From Clostridia bacterium (lineage in GTDB: Bacteria; Bacillota; Clostridia; Oscillospirales; Acutalibacteraceae), in contig JAFXBF010000002.1 of the NCBI GenBank assembly GCA_017516745.1, positions 1 to 64,000 on the forward strand: a stretch of DNA of 64,000 nucleotides. The letters run 5' to 3'. The notes below the pieces were generated by a model, which was not told the DNA's origin, did not search any database, and worked only from the letters and a program-made list of their open reading frames with translations. The translations under genes were made by a program, and so were the position numbers. Shown piece after piece: positions 34,184 through 49,100 of this stretch (its first letter is position 1; the number at the start of each line of letters is the position of its first letter).

Positions 34184-37100
34184 ATGAAAAAACGAGTTGC
34201 ATTTCGCTCATTTGTAATACTGTTGGCGGCAGTAATGTTACTGTCGTCTACAAGTGCATACAATATCCTGGTTTACGCAAATCAGGATAGCGTTGCCAAC
34301 TCTCTTTCTGCCATTGGTTCTCTCTCCGAAGATGCTGTAACCGAACCCAATATTGCTGTACAGGGCGGAAACCTTGAGCTCAACGCTGACGAGGGCTCCG
34401 CAGATCCCTCAACCGTTGTCTGGTTAGGTGAGGGTTCATTAGAAGATCCCTACCAGATTTCCTCTGCTGCTCACCTTATGCAGGTCAACAAAATGGTAAA
34501 CGCAACAGAGGTCAATGCCGAAACAGGTATTCATATTGTTACAGATAAGCACTTTATACTTACTGCGGATATTGACCTTACGCCTCTGTTTGCCAACGGC
34601 GGAGTTCCTTATATCTCTTCTGCCGGTAGTGCTTACCTTGTTTCCGCAGACCCGTCCGATCCTTCTTCTTCAATGAAATATATCAATCTTGACGGTTCGT
34701 ATGAGGTTGACGGTGTAACATATAAGCATAAAATTTATGTTGATGAATCAGTAACTGTTGATGTCAAAAACTACGAAAACTTTGCTCTTTTCGGATATCT
34801 GAGCAATAAGTCCGTTATTTCCAATGTTATATTTGAAAACATTGATGTAAATGTTACTGCTCTCCAGCCTCAACGTATATCAGTTATTGCTTACAGAAAC
34901 GACGGTACAATCACAGATTGTGAAATTATCAACTCTTCCGTAACACTTCCTTCCAAATCCGAAACTGACGGTGCAGGTACAAGTGATGCTTATTACGGTA
35001 TTGCAGGTGCTGTTGCGGATAACCGAGCAGCAGTACGCAATGTAAATGTAAAGAACTTTACACTCTCACTTTCGTCAACATCATCAAACGACTACATCGG
35101 CGGCCTTGTCGGTCAGAACAGAGGTACGGTTGAAACATCTTCCGTATCCGGTCTCAAAATAACCGTAAGCGGCATTAACCACTATGTCGGCGGTCTTGTC
35201 GGCTACAACACCGAAACCGTAACCGGTTGTGCTGTTGATATGGCAGGCGACAACAATACAACAAATAATATGTATGGCGGCGGTTATGTCGGCGGTCTTG
35301 TCGGTTATAACGAGTCCGGTGCCGTAATCTCAAACAGCTCAGTAACAGGTTCTGTTACCTCCGCCCAGACTGCCACAACGGGCAGATACAATATGTACGG
35401 CACAGCAGAGAATGCAAACAGCTCCGTTGCTTATTTCGGCGGTATCACAGGTGTCAACAAAGGTACTGTTGAAAAAACAACTGTTTCCGATCTCGGCTTC
35501 TTTATGGGCTTCAACTCCGTTTCCTACATCGGTTGCTTCGGCGGTATCGCTGCTGTATCTACAGGCGGTGTAATTAATACCAGCGTTGCCTCCGGTTCGT
35601 TTGTCGCACAGAACAGTACTGTCTGCCGTGCAGGCGGTATCATCGGTTTTGCACAGACAGATGATACTAAGATTGTTAATGACTGTTATGCTCTGTTCAG
35701 TCTCAATGTACCTGCAGTTGACCTTGTCGGTGCAATCGTCGGCTACGGCGGTAATGCCCAGACAGCATATAACAGCTATTGGTCAGATGCAATCAGCGGC
35801 TGTATTACTTCTTATGTTATTCCGGATCAGACCGACGCAAACAGACCTTATGCTATTGAGGCATCTCTCGGTAAACTGATTTCTTATAACCGTGCACTGG
35901 TTATTGAGCGTGGCCTTACCGTGGATATCCCGGCTTCCCAACTTAACCACTCTTTTGTCAGAATCAGCGGTGCAAGTCTTGATGTTGCAAGCATATCGGT
36001 TGGTTCTGCTTTGTCGGTAACAGGCAGCGGTACAAATAACAGTGTATTCACCAAAGCATATTCGGCAACCATCAGCTTCCCCTCAAATGCAGGTAGCGTT
36101 CCTCTCGTAGGTTCTGATGACAAGCAGGGTATGTCCATTGAGTTTAATCTTGATGTTGCTGTTACTTCTGCAGCAGGTGACCCCGACAGTCAGAACAATC
36201 CGATGGTTATCAGTTCTTCTGCGATGGCTAAGTTTATTTACCGTATGCCATACGGCCATTTCGCCATTGGTGCGGACACCGTTACTGTTATGTCCGATGC
36301 CTGGAATGCCGTTCATTTTACAGGTACAATCGACGGTAATGACAATATGCTTTCTACAGAAGTGCCGCTGTTCCTCAGCGTTGCAGGTTCGAGAGACAAG
36401 TCGCCGCTTGTAACTGATTTTGTCAGTTATCCCGAGCAGGACGGTGCAGACAGAAGCCGAGGCTGTATCACCAATCTTCAAGTCGATCTTTCTGCAAATA
36501 TACAGTCTGCAGTATTCGGTACGGTTTACAACGCTACATTTATTGATGTAAGCCTTACCGACGGTGATCTTATGCCCGATGACGGTAATGCTTCATCCTA
36601 TGAGGGCTATATTGCTCAGCTTGATAAAGAATATACAGCAGCTTTCATCAATTGTGCCATTGGTTACACTTATATCTACGGTTGTTCAACGGATGTTTCC
36701 GTTACAATGGCTGATGTCAAGAATGTTGCAGGCTTCATCGCCTATGTCGGCAATTATGTTGTTATAGACAACTGTGAAGTTTCCTCTGTCGGTGCTTATA
36801 TTCAGCAAAGCTCAAAGAACAGAGCTGTTTTCCTCGGTCATGTTTCGGACAATGGTGATGGTTATATACTCAACAGTATCGTTGCGGCAAGAGTTATCGG
36901 CAGCGGTGTCTGTTATATAGTAATGGGTGAGAATAAAGGTGAATTTTTCCGCAACTATTACAACCTCACCTGGTCCAAGATGGAGTACGGTTCAAATAAC
37001 ACGGATTCCAATATGAGTTCTTCTGCCATAAAACTCTGGGGCAGCAACGAAAAATCATATTCCGACAATGTAAAGAATGTTACGGCAAGCAGTAAGTCTG

Positions 37101-40100
37101 TTTACAGCATTGCTTTGCCGCAATATGTTGATGCTTTTAAAGATGCAACGATTGATAATTTCTCGGTTTCTTTTGTAAATATTGATTCAAACAACGCAGA
37201 GTCTGCGGCAGATACAGAAAAATTTTCAATTGAGAATTATGAAATTGCTGATAATGAACTTAAAATCAGTGTTTCTGTTTCTGCCTCCGCAAACGAGGGC
37301 GATAATATCTGGATAAAGGTTTATCATTTTGAAACCGGTTTCCTTACTTATGTAAAGTACAATGTAATTGTTGAGAAATTTGAATGCGGCGAAGACGGAT
37401 ATTATCACATATCATCTGCGCAGGACTTGATAACATTTTCTGAACTGTGTGCGGAAGAGCCGGTTTACCGTTCTTATGCGTATAAGCTGGATAATGATAT
37501 CTATATGTCTGATCTGACCGAGTATACTTTTACACCTATCGGAACAAGCGCTCAGCCGTTTACCGGTTATTTTGATGGTATGGGTGATGACGGAACGGTT
37601 CATACAATCAAGGATCTTAAGATTTCCGGCAGCGGCAATGTAGCAATGTTTGCTTTTGTTTCTATGGATTCAAAAGCCATTGTTGATCCCAACAAAACCC
37701 ATCAATTGATTGACAGCGGTATACATAACTTAAGAATCGAATATGCGAATGTGACTGCCACAGGCGAGAGTGCAAATGCGGCGGTTCTGGTTGGTGTTGC
37801 CAAGACGAGCTCCGGTTCATACGGAAAGGTAACAATCAAAAACATAGAAATAGTTGATTCTTCTGTTAATTCACAGGGCAAGAATACAGCAGCTGTCCTT
37901 GCTGATTCGATAAATACCGATATTGATATCAGCGGTATTGTTCTTACGAGAGTAAAGGTTGAAACGAGTTATTCTACAGGCTCGCAGTTTTTCAATAATT
38001 CAGAAGTTTCCGCAATCGGCGGTCTGGGCGGAATAGTCGGTACAATTGATGACACGGTTGAGAAGCAGTCAGTTTCTCATCAGGTAAGTATTACGGATGT
38101 TACCGTTGACGGTCTGTCTCTGACAGGTGATGTTGAAGGAGAAGATACTTACGCACCCGTAAATGCCGGTGCTGTTGTCGGTACATACCAGAAATATTTT
38201 ACATGGAAGGGTTACAGTGTACCCAGGCTTACTGTCGGTGATGCTTCATCAACGGATGAGTACGATATAGTTATTAATAACCTTAAGATTATGTCTGCAG
38301 GTATGGCCGGCGGCCTTATCGGCTCAACCAATGCACAGACAACTGTCAATAAGGCTAAGATTTCTGCAACAGAAGGCAATAAATCGCAGATTCTCAGTAC
38401 AACCCAGTATTTCATCGGCGGTATTGCAGGTTATATCGGCTCATATAATGCAGATAACGAAACAAATGAGTTTGCAGTTGCCAATGTATTCGGTACAGTA
38501 AAGGATTGTCTTGTAGAAAATACCGAAATCAAGGCTGAAGATAAGGCTATCGAAGATCCGAATACTACACTCACACGAAATGTTGCTGTTGGTGGTATTG
38601 TCGGTGCCATCAACGGCCCCGCATCAGGCGAAACCGTTAAAAACTGTATTGTCAAGAACAGCCTTGTCGAAGGTGTTGTTGTCGGCGGTATTGTCGGTTC
38701 CAATATTGAAAGAACGGTAGATGCCGGCAACACTCTACACATAACTAAGTGTGATGTTATTGCTACGACTGTGAAAACATTAGATTCGTGTTATCCTGCG
38801 GCATATTCTAATTCCAATGTTTTAGTAAGCAATCGTTATGCCGGTGTTGGTGGTATTCTTGGCACAAATGTTACAAGCACGAAAAGCTATGTTATTGACC
38901 TTGTGATCGATTTTTGTAATGTTGATGAAGCATCAAAAATATTGAATACCATTCCTGCTAAAAATAATACTACAAATTTCCAAGCTGCAACAGGCGGTAT
39001 ATTAGGTTATGGCTTCCAGCTTAAAGGTACAGCTATACAATTATCGTTAGCTAACAACACGGTTTACGCATCTATTGAGTCAAAAAAGGCAGATATGGCT
39101 ATTACTGCACTTTCAAGTACTCAGAGCGGTCAGCAACAAGTACGAGTCGGTACCGGCGGATTCATAGGTATGCTTTCCGGTTTCGGAGCGGCGCTTACTA
39201 CTGCAACTTATTTAATGACTACTTCTGTAAAGGAAAGTGTTTTTGGCGGAAGCATAGTCGGTACAGATTGTATCGGAGGTGCTATCGGCAGCATAGTACT
39301 TGCTTGCGGTTGGGAAAGTACGAATGCTACGGCAACGAATAACCGCCCGACTGATTTACTGAAGGACATTGTTATTTCGGGTCAGTTGAGGTCCGAATTA
39401 AACAATACATTTTATCGCGGCGGCGTGGCGATAGGAAATATACTGGTAGCGTATGCGACACCTGCAATCGGAACGACATCAATAGGTTGTTATAACGGAA
39501 AAGATATGACCCAAACTTTTAGCGGAATATATTTTTCCTCTTTAACAATAGATACTTCGGTATTTCCGGTGTTTTCCTGTGTTGGTGCAAAATCAACAAC
39601 AGCAGCAGCCAATACACCTTTCTTAGCTAATACCAAGAAAAAATTGATTGAATGCTATATTGATGTTAATACCCAATCTGACAATGCTACATATCAGATA
39701 GCGGCTCCCGACAATACTTTTGAGAGCACTTCAACAGAATTTACTGTCGGCTCAAGTGCAGACTCTACATATGCCGCTCCCGTTGTTAGCAGAGGTGACT
39801 TGTTCAGCTTTGAAAATACAGCTATGCCTTCTTATTGGAAGAGCAGCAATTCAAGTATAGTCGCTGTTTCAGATACTGCTCCCTATAACAATGTTCTTGT
39901 TACTCCCAAGAGGGAAAACCCTAATCCTATTACAATAAGCATAGATTATCAGGGTACACTTACAAGTTCTTCGGATTCCTCGTGGTCTGTTCCGGTAAGA
40001 CTTCCCGTTGGCTTTAAGATATATTCCACTGCCAGCAAAGGATTGGATTTTGTAGATACAGACTCCGGAAGATATTATCTTATTACCGAACCTTTGGATT

Positions 40101-43100
40101 TTTATGAGATTAAATCGGGTGAGAGTTATTGGCTGAAAAATGATATAGTCTTTGATGCCGAGTCGTTTGAAGCAAACCATGACTTTGACGGTGGATATTC
40201 AAATTCAAATGTATTTACCGGTGAGTTTGCTTCTCCGCCCAAGGGTACATACAAGATTAACGGAAATTCAGACAATACCTTCTATGCTGACGGTAACCCC
40301 AAGACGATTACCGGTATAAAGTTTAAACCTGTAACAGTCGGCTCATATACTGCTTCGGCTTTGTTTGCTCAGGCCGACGGTGCAACGTTCAAAAACTTTA
40401 ATCTTGTTGATGTTTCTTCAACAGGCTCTGCCGATTATGCGGCATCAGTAGCTGCTGTTATAAATGGTTCTCTTACAGCAGAAAATGTTACAGTTGAAAA
40501 CGTCAATATTAGTGGAGCAAAGTATTCAGGTGGCCTTTTCGGCGGTATGTTTAACGCTGCTGATGTTGCTGTTCCGTGGAGCATCAAAAATTGTAAGGTC
40601 TTGGGTACTCGCACAGGTGATGCTTCCGGATACACTTATTCTTCAAATATCAGCGGTCTGAACGGTGCGGCAGGTATTGCTGTTCATACTGATCAGAATG
40701 CAGCATCCTTCACAGATCTTCTGGTTTCCGGTTGTTCTGTTTCTCAGCGTGCGGAAAATATGGATTCAACTTATTTTGATAACGGTGCTGCAGGTATTTC
40801 TCTTGCGTTCTCGGGCGAGATTTCTTCGACCTCTGCTCAAAACCGCAACACTGTTGAAAATAGTTATATTGTTGGCGAAATTGCTGCCGGTGCAGTAATG
40901 CGAACATATACATCTTCTGCCGGCGGTACTTTTACTTCGGCAGGAATACATGCGCAGGTGTATTCAACTGTTCCGTTAAGTATATCCGGTGTTGACATTA
41001 AGTCGACAACAATTGAAGGAAACCATACTTTTGTGCCGGAAACCGTGTCAAATCAATTAATTGCTTCCGGCGGCATACTTGCCAGAGTTGACTCATCATA
41101 TGTTAAGCATAATATCAGTGATTGTACACTTGATGAAAATACAACAGTTATGGCTCCTTACGGAGTAGGCGGTATTCTTGGTTGCTTTGAAGAAACAGTT
41201 CAAGGTGAGTATGATAACCGAGTTTTTGGTATAACAATAACCAATTGTGGTATTGAAGCAACAATCAAGATGACAATTGGTAAGACTATTAAAGGTACAA
41301 GCAATACCTATCAATATTACAATATGGGCGCCGGTGGCGTTATTGGTGCATTTTCATCATTCTCTAACCTGACAGAAACTAATGTTGTCAACTGTGAGGT
41401 CACGGGTGTTATTTCCGGTCCTTCGGCAGTCGGTGGAATAATCGGTGCTATCTGGACTAACTATGCAAACAATGCTCCCTCAACCTTCCGTCTTGACAAT
41501 ATGGATTCTCACTTTGTTGAAAACTGTATTGTTTCTGCAGAATTCAAAAATGCTGAAGGCGAGGATTCATTTGTTGCTTCGACTCCTGCTACCGGAATAA
41601 TAGTTGGCCATATTCTCAATGCTTCTTTAAGCGATAGCACACTGTTCAGAGCGGCAGCAGATAGCGGCTTCGAATCCGATTTCAGCAATCAACCGTTCTA
41701 TAATATTTATTATTCGGGTCATAAGTATCCGCAGCATGGCACATATCTCTTCGGTATAGCCAATATGTCAGCGGCTACAAAGACTTCGTTGAACTATTGT
41801 GCAAACGGTACTGATAATGTTTATTCTTGCTACACAGATTATGCATATGATATGGATTATGTATACTCCAGAAGGGTTTCAGCTGATAAGAGCGTTGTTA
41901 TCAGCACAGGAATAGACCCGACATATCATAATGTTATATTCTCTGACATTTACCGTGTACAGCAGACTGAGTCAGAGGAAGACGGTATATGGGTCGTTGA
42001 TTCCCGTACACTCGGTTCGGGTCTGAACTTCAGTCTCAGCGACTTTACCTTCAACACTGCTCCCGTGGTTGGTGCAGAGGCTGAGGTAACATACCGTTTC
42101 AACGACGGTGCTTCGCTGTCGGCATTTACTCTCAGCGCATCCGTAGGTTCGTCACAGAAATCCGTGGCAAATCTTGAAAAGGTTACAGCTACTTCATCTG
42201 CTGTAAAGGTTGAAGAAGGCAGTGCAAACGGTGAATACATTCTCTCTGCCGTTAATGCTCTTACCAAGACTCTGGTCTTTGATCTGGTCTTTGTTTATTC
42301 AAACGGTCTCGAGTTGGTAGCACCGTTCAGAATTGAAGTTTCCGACGGTGATTACTATTACGCCGATAACGGTGACGGCAGCAAAAACTATTACATTTTC
42401 AATGCTGCAAACCTTAATTCAACAATGCAGCTTACACTCGGTGAACATGATAATGTTGTTCAGTGTTTCGATGTATTTTGGACATTGGATAACGCAGATA
42501 TCAAGAATGCAGTAAATACTTACACCAATGATACAACGCTTGCGCAGGCTTTTGCAGGTGTTACATTTGGCGGTACAGATATTATCACACTTCTTGACAG
42601 TGTTAAGCATCCCAATCCCGAGTACGATTCATCACTTCCCACAAGTGCAAGCAACCCTGTTGATCTTACCATCCGTCAGTATCTCGGTCTTGCAAATGAT
42701 GCTTCTCTCGGTGAAGTAACTCTTCGCCGTCTTGTTAAGGAAATCAACCTTGTTTCCTACGGTACATACGGAGATGAGGGCGACTCAACACTTTATGAGA
42801 AGGATTTTGCAGGTAATTATACCGTTCTCAAGTCTGTAACCGCAGACAAGACCACCGGTCTTACCAATGTAGGGGAGTATTATTCGGTTTACGGTCTTGA
42901 ACTTCATGCCGTAAATGTCAATGCACAAAAGGCAGACTCTACTCACACCGGTTTGTTCAAGTCGCTTGTTTCAGGCGCAAGCGTTACGGGTCTTACCTTC
43001 GTCAACCCCAGAATTGAGGTTGTTGGTGCAAAGGCAGACGAAAACTACGCAGGTGTCCTTGCAGGTACTGCAAGCGGCGCAACGATTACCGATGTCAGCG

Positions 43101-46100
43101 TCGAAAGATATGCCGATGGTGATTCTGCGTACATTTCAAGCATCCGTTGGATGACTGCTGCTTCTACCAATGTCGGCGGTATTGTCGGTAAGGCAGATGC
43201 TGCTACAACGATTACAAACGCAACTGTAAACGGTCTTGATGTTGTCGGTGCAAGCCTTGCAGGCAGCAATACAAAAGACCTCACAACCGTTATGGCAGGC
43301 GGTATTGCAGGTGCAAGCGATGCAACTATTTCCAATTCTTCTGTTTCAAACAGCAGAATTCTCATAGAGAGAAATGACAGATACCGTAATTACTACCTGT
43401 CTTATGCCGGCGGTATCGCAGCACGTGCAACAGGTACCATCAGCGGTGCAATTGTAAGCGATACGGTAATGCGTGACTGTACCTGCGAGGTAATTGTGCA
43501 GGATGAAGAACATTCAAAGCCCTACAGCACATATTCCTGCGAGGATAACGCACTTGTTGCAGACCGTATCGGCGGTATTGCCGCATTTACGGAAGGTTTA
43601 CTTACTGTTACCGATGCAGTTGTAAAAGGCATTACGGTAAGAGCCTTTGATATTGCAGGCGGTATTCTTGCTGAAGTAGCAGACAATGCAAATGCTGAAG
43701 TTTCGGTAACTGACAGCTCTGTTGTTGAAAACAGCGATATCAGAGTTTACAGCTCGGCAAATGTTGCTTCCGTTTCTTCGCTTCGTCAGTATTTCAACGC
43801 TGCGGGCGGTGCAATCGGTAAGATTGACAACCTCAAGTCGTTGAACATCGATTCGTTCAACTTCGATGGTTATGTCGGTACATATTCTTACGATAACCTC
43901 AATAAGGATTGTACGGCAGGCGGTATCGTAGGCTTTGTAACCGATAGGCTCATTTCGCTTGATACAATTAAGATTTATAACTCCACCGTCAGCGGTGAGG
44001 TTGTCGGTTACCGCACAACCAAGACGGGCAATATGATTCCGTATCTTGGTGCAGCAGGCGGTATCATCGGTAAAATCAATACTACCGAAGTAAAGAACAC
44101 AACCGACAGCATGGTTTCCGATTGCGTTATGGGTGCAGAGGTTACCCTTTATAACAATGTCAGCGGTACTGCTGTCAACGCTAACCTTGCTGACCCTGCA
44201 AACTCTGCAAGCACAAATGTCGGTAAAGTTCTCGGTACACTCGTAAGTAAAGTTACAAATGAAGAAACCAATGAGGATGTTTCCTCCAACTTTGCTCTTG
44301 ACGCAGAGAACATCTCGGTTTACTTCGATAATATCTATATTTCATCTTATCCGCAGGATATCGTTGCCTACGGTTCACAGGATTTCTATGTTTCACAGAA
44401 GTTCTCACCGTTTACAACATATACGGATATCAATAAGATTATAGATGCTCAAACAGGCGAGAGCACAGGTGCTCTTGCTATCGGCGGTCTGGATTTAAGC
44501 GGTGTAACTAACCCGTCTTATACCGATGACGAGTATTCAGAGCTTGCAATAATCCCGATTGACACTACCAACCCGAGTGTTGTCGGTAAAGCAACAAGAG
44601 GCTTCAGAGTCAAGCACAAGTCAATTACCTTTGGCAATAACAACCGGATTGACTTTGAAGGTAATGCAAGCATTACTGCTGAAACAGATATCGGCGGTGC
44701 AACAATTGAGGTTACTACAAAGAACGTTCTTGCTGATAAGAACGACGGCTACTATTACGGTACACTTCATATTGACCAGGTAACAAAGGATATCATCGGC
44801 GAAATCGTAATGGATTACTCCTACGGTCTGCAGGTGAATGTCCAGTTCATCGGTATGGATATCAGAGGTGACGGTTCTTCAACCAGTCCCTTTGAGGTTA
44901 GAGAACCTAAGCACTTTGCAGTAGTCCGTGTGCTCCGTGATAAGAACTATATCCAGACTGCGGATATCGATTTTGCTTCGCAGTACAGCTACAGCGAAGA
45001 GGTTCTCAGTCCGTTGTGGGCTACCGCAGAAGGCTTCGAGCCCATCGGTACGGCAAATGCTCCTTTCATCGGCAGCTACGACGGTCAGGGTAAACTTATT
45101 ACCAACCTTTATATCTCCAGAGCAAACACAGATAATGTCGGTCTGTTCGGATATGTCAAGGGTACGGCTGAAAAGCAGGCAAGCATCAGCAATGTTCACA
45201 TTGAGCTTGCGGGTGAGATGTCACTCAGCCTCAACGATAAGAACCTCGGTGATGTTACAGTTGTTCAGGGTAATGTAACAGGTAAGAACAATGTCGGCGG
45301 TCTTGTCGGCAGTGCAGTAAATGCAGATATTACCAACTGCTCGGTTGTCAAGGGTAACGTAATCGGCAGCAGCGCTGTCGGCGGTCTGGTCGGTAACGCT
45401 TCAGCAAGCAAGCTTGTTTCAGACTTTACCTCAACAACAGCTTTTGCTTACTGCGACCTTGGCACCAACACACCCGGTTCAAAAACAGCAGGCGGTCTTG
45501 TCGGTTCGGCAAGCGGCTCGCTGGAAATAAAGAATTGCTTTACTCTCGGATATGCGGCACTTGATCCGTATAATAACTACAACTACGGTGCAGTCGGCGG
45601 CTTTGTCGGCTATGCACAAGAAGGCACAAGCCTTGTAATAGACAATGCCTTTGTCGGTTCGGGTATTTCGGACAGCTACGGCAACGGCTCAAATGTAGTT
45701 TATTACGGTCTTACGGTCGGTGCTGCTTCGGGTAATGTTCAGGTCAGGGCAAGCAACGTTTTCGTTTCCGCTACAAGTGCGGCAGGTGAGAGTGTGCTCA
45801 ACGGTGCTGTCAATAGTGTTGTAAACCCGATTCTCGGTACAACTTCCGGTGCAGCAACTGTTGAAAATGTCAGGTTTGACAGCGGTATAAACGGCACGCT
45901 TCCCAACAGGAAGGAAACTGCTGCACAGTCTGCAGACTTTGACCTTTCGGGTATAGAAATCGGTGTCGGTGCTGATAAGGATCCCTATACGGCAGCCTAT
46001 GTTGATTTCGCTTCTGTTGAAATCAAGGTTTCTGACGTCGAGAAAACCGACAGACTCGTTGCATATACCACGGCTGACGGTGCACCTTCTCAGTATCAGC

Positions 46101-49100
46101 TCGGCGGTCTGTTCTATCCCGTAACTGTAATCGGCAGCGATCTTACAGTTACTTCTTCCGAGATTGACGATGCGGATGAATTGGATTATCCGGCAGAAAT
46201 GGATACCGACCTTTATGGCAACGGTGACAGAAAGAATACGGACTTCCTTTTCAAGGACACGGAAAACGGAACAACCGTTTATACCAACATATTCGTATTC
46301 AGTCCTTTGAACGGTACTTATAATAAGGGCACACCGCACGATAACGGTGAATTGTTCTACAGCAACTCTCTGCCTTACTTTACTGTTGAAAAGACTGTCG
46401 GTAATCACAGCCTTTACAGAAAGGTAACCTATCCCATCCAGTCAAAGTATGAGGATGGCGGCAGACTTTACCCGATTGCAACGGAAAGACAGCTCAACGC
46501 TCTTGCCGACTATGAGACCTCCGGTACGTTTGCTGATTTCTCAAAGAACGTTAACTATGCACTTATCGAAAACATCACACTCGGTGATTATGAATTTAAG
46601 CCCATCACAGGCTTTACGGGTGTGCTCAACGGTAAGGGTCATACAGTTTCCAACGTCACTATCAACCGTCCTGAAAGTACAGCGCCTGTCGGCTTCTTCT
46701 CTGAGCTTACCAAAGGCACGGTCAAGAACCTTAATCTTGAGGTGAATTCCGTTGTCGGTAACAACTATGTCGGCGGTCTTGTCGGCTATGTCGGCGCTGA
46801 CGGTAACTCTCCCTCAAAGGTTGTTATCAGCAACTGCTCCGTTTCCTCCTACACCGAAAACAGCGGTGTTACAGGTAACGAATATGTCGGCGGTCTTGTC
46901 GGCTACGCTGTTGCAGGTGAAACGGCAGACGTAAATCCCGCAACCGGACTTGAGGAAGGTAAGGCAGGTTTCTTCAATTCCTTCACCGACGTTAAGGTTT
47001 CGGGTCTGAATGTTGTCGGCGGTCTTGTCGGCGGCAGCGAAATGTATATCACAAACTGTTACTCAACGGGCGATGTCAACGGCGCAATCAATGCAACAGG
47101 CGACACTCCCAGAGGTATAGGCGGTCTTGTCGGTCTGCTTGCGGCTAAATCAAATGCTGCTGCTTACCCGACACAGACTGACAGAAGTAAATACCAGGCA
47201 TTGCTCAACAGCTCCTTCAGCAGCAGTGCGGTCGATGTCAGCAGCGTAACAGGTTACAACACCAAGGGTAACGGTGTCGGCGGTCTTGCCGGTAATGTTA
47301 CACAGGGTACATCCATTGCTACTGTTTTCTCCAGCGGCAGTGTACGCTTCTGCTATGATGACAACGTAGCACATCCCGATTGTGAGAACTCACCTGCAAT
47401 TGGTGTCGGCGGTCTCGTCGGTGTTCTCAACAGTGAAACAAAGGAAGTTTATTCGGCTGCATCGGTTGCCGCAAAGGTCGGTAACCTCACACCTGCTTCC
47501 GTTGTAGGTATCGGCGGTGTTATCGGTGTTTCAAACGCTCACCTCCAGTCGGCATACTCCTCAGGCTCAACACTTGGTGAAACAAGCACAACTGCTCAGG
47601 AGATAGCAGACAACAGCTATAATTACGGTGTCGGCGGTGTTATCGGTCTTGTAAGCGGTAACGGTCTTGAATCCTCAAACCTTTACTTTGACCACAACGC
47701 TTCTGCTGTTTCGGATGCTCCCGTAGGCAGAGTTACGGCAGGCGTGCTTAAAGCACCTGCTTCCATCGGTTCAAAGTCAACCAAGGAGTTTACTCAGGTT
47801 CCCGAGGCTGACCGTGTTGACGGCGGCTTCCTCGGCGGTAACTTCCAGTTCACAACCGGTGCTTACCCGTATCTGTCCAACTTCTTTGCAGATACCGTTT
47901 CGCTCGTTATCAGATTCAATGCTCTTCTGAGTATTGTTGCTGTCGAAATTGATGAGCGAGATAAATCTGCTGTTGACGGTGACGGTATTTCAATGGCTAT
48001 GACCGTTCCCACAGGTGTTCCTCACGACGGTGTGGTTTACACCTACGGCTTTGAGGCTGACAACAGTGTCGGTAAATCAGCAACATCCATTGTTGATACC
48101 GCTACCAACACACTTTCAGTCCAGAGAACAAGCAACACCAAGGAACAGGCAAACTTTATTATCACAATTTCAACGGTTGACGGCAAACCGGGCGACGGAA
48201 ATGTAGTTTACAGTGAGGTCGCAAGCCGTCCGTTCTCCAGAGTTACGGCTGAAATGCTCGGTACTCAGGATAAGCCCTATCTTGTCGCTTCGCAGACTGA
48301 CCTTGAACACGTAGCAATGTCAGCTGAAGAACTGGGTAATGCTACCGGCTTGTATGCCGAGTGGAATACCCCGATCGATTCAAACGGCGAACCGCTTTCA
48401 GGCAAGGTTCACTACCGTCTGATGGGTTATGTAAACCTTAACGAGTCTGACGACAATCTGTACAACAGAAGCTTCAGCACTCTTGACGGCGGATATTTGC
48501 TTGACGGTAACGGCTATTCAATCCGTAAACTCTCAACAACTCTTGCAAATACGCTTGATGCAAACAGCTCTGTCACAAATGTCACCTTTGAAAATGTTAC
48601 ATTTGAGAGCGGCGAAAGCCTTATCGGCACACTCAACGGCTCTGTAATCGGTGTTAATGTATTCGGCAAAGCCTCGGGCAGCAATGTCGCAGGTATAGCA
48701 AATACGGTAGGCGAGAGCGGTCTTGTCGAAGGCAGTATTTCAGCTGTTGATTACACCAACAACGGTGAAGATGCTGCAGCCCAGAGCAATATTGCAGGTC
48801 TTGCTCTTACCAATAAGGGCACAATCAATATGAGTGCAAGCGTCGGCAGTATTTCAGGCAAAAACCTTACCAATGTCAGCGGCCTTGTCGGTACCAACAG
48901 CGGTGAAATCAAGAACAGCTTCACAATGGGCGATATCATTCTTGATAATCCTGCAGGTGTTGTTGCAGGCTTTGTCGGTACGAATAACGGAACGGTAGAA
49001 GCCGGTTACACACGTTGCAACTTCAAGGTTAAGAATGTTGCAGATGCTCTTACAATCGGCAGTTTTGCCGGCAGCAATATTTCTCTTTCCGAAGAGAAGA

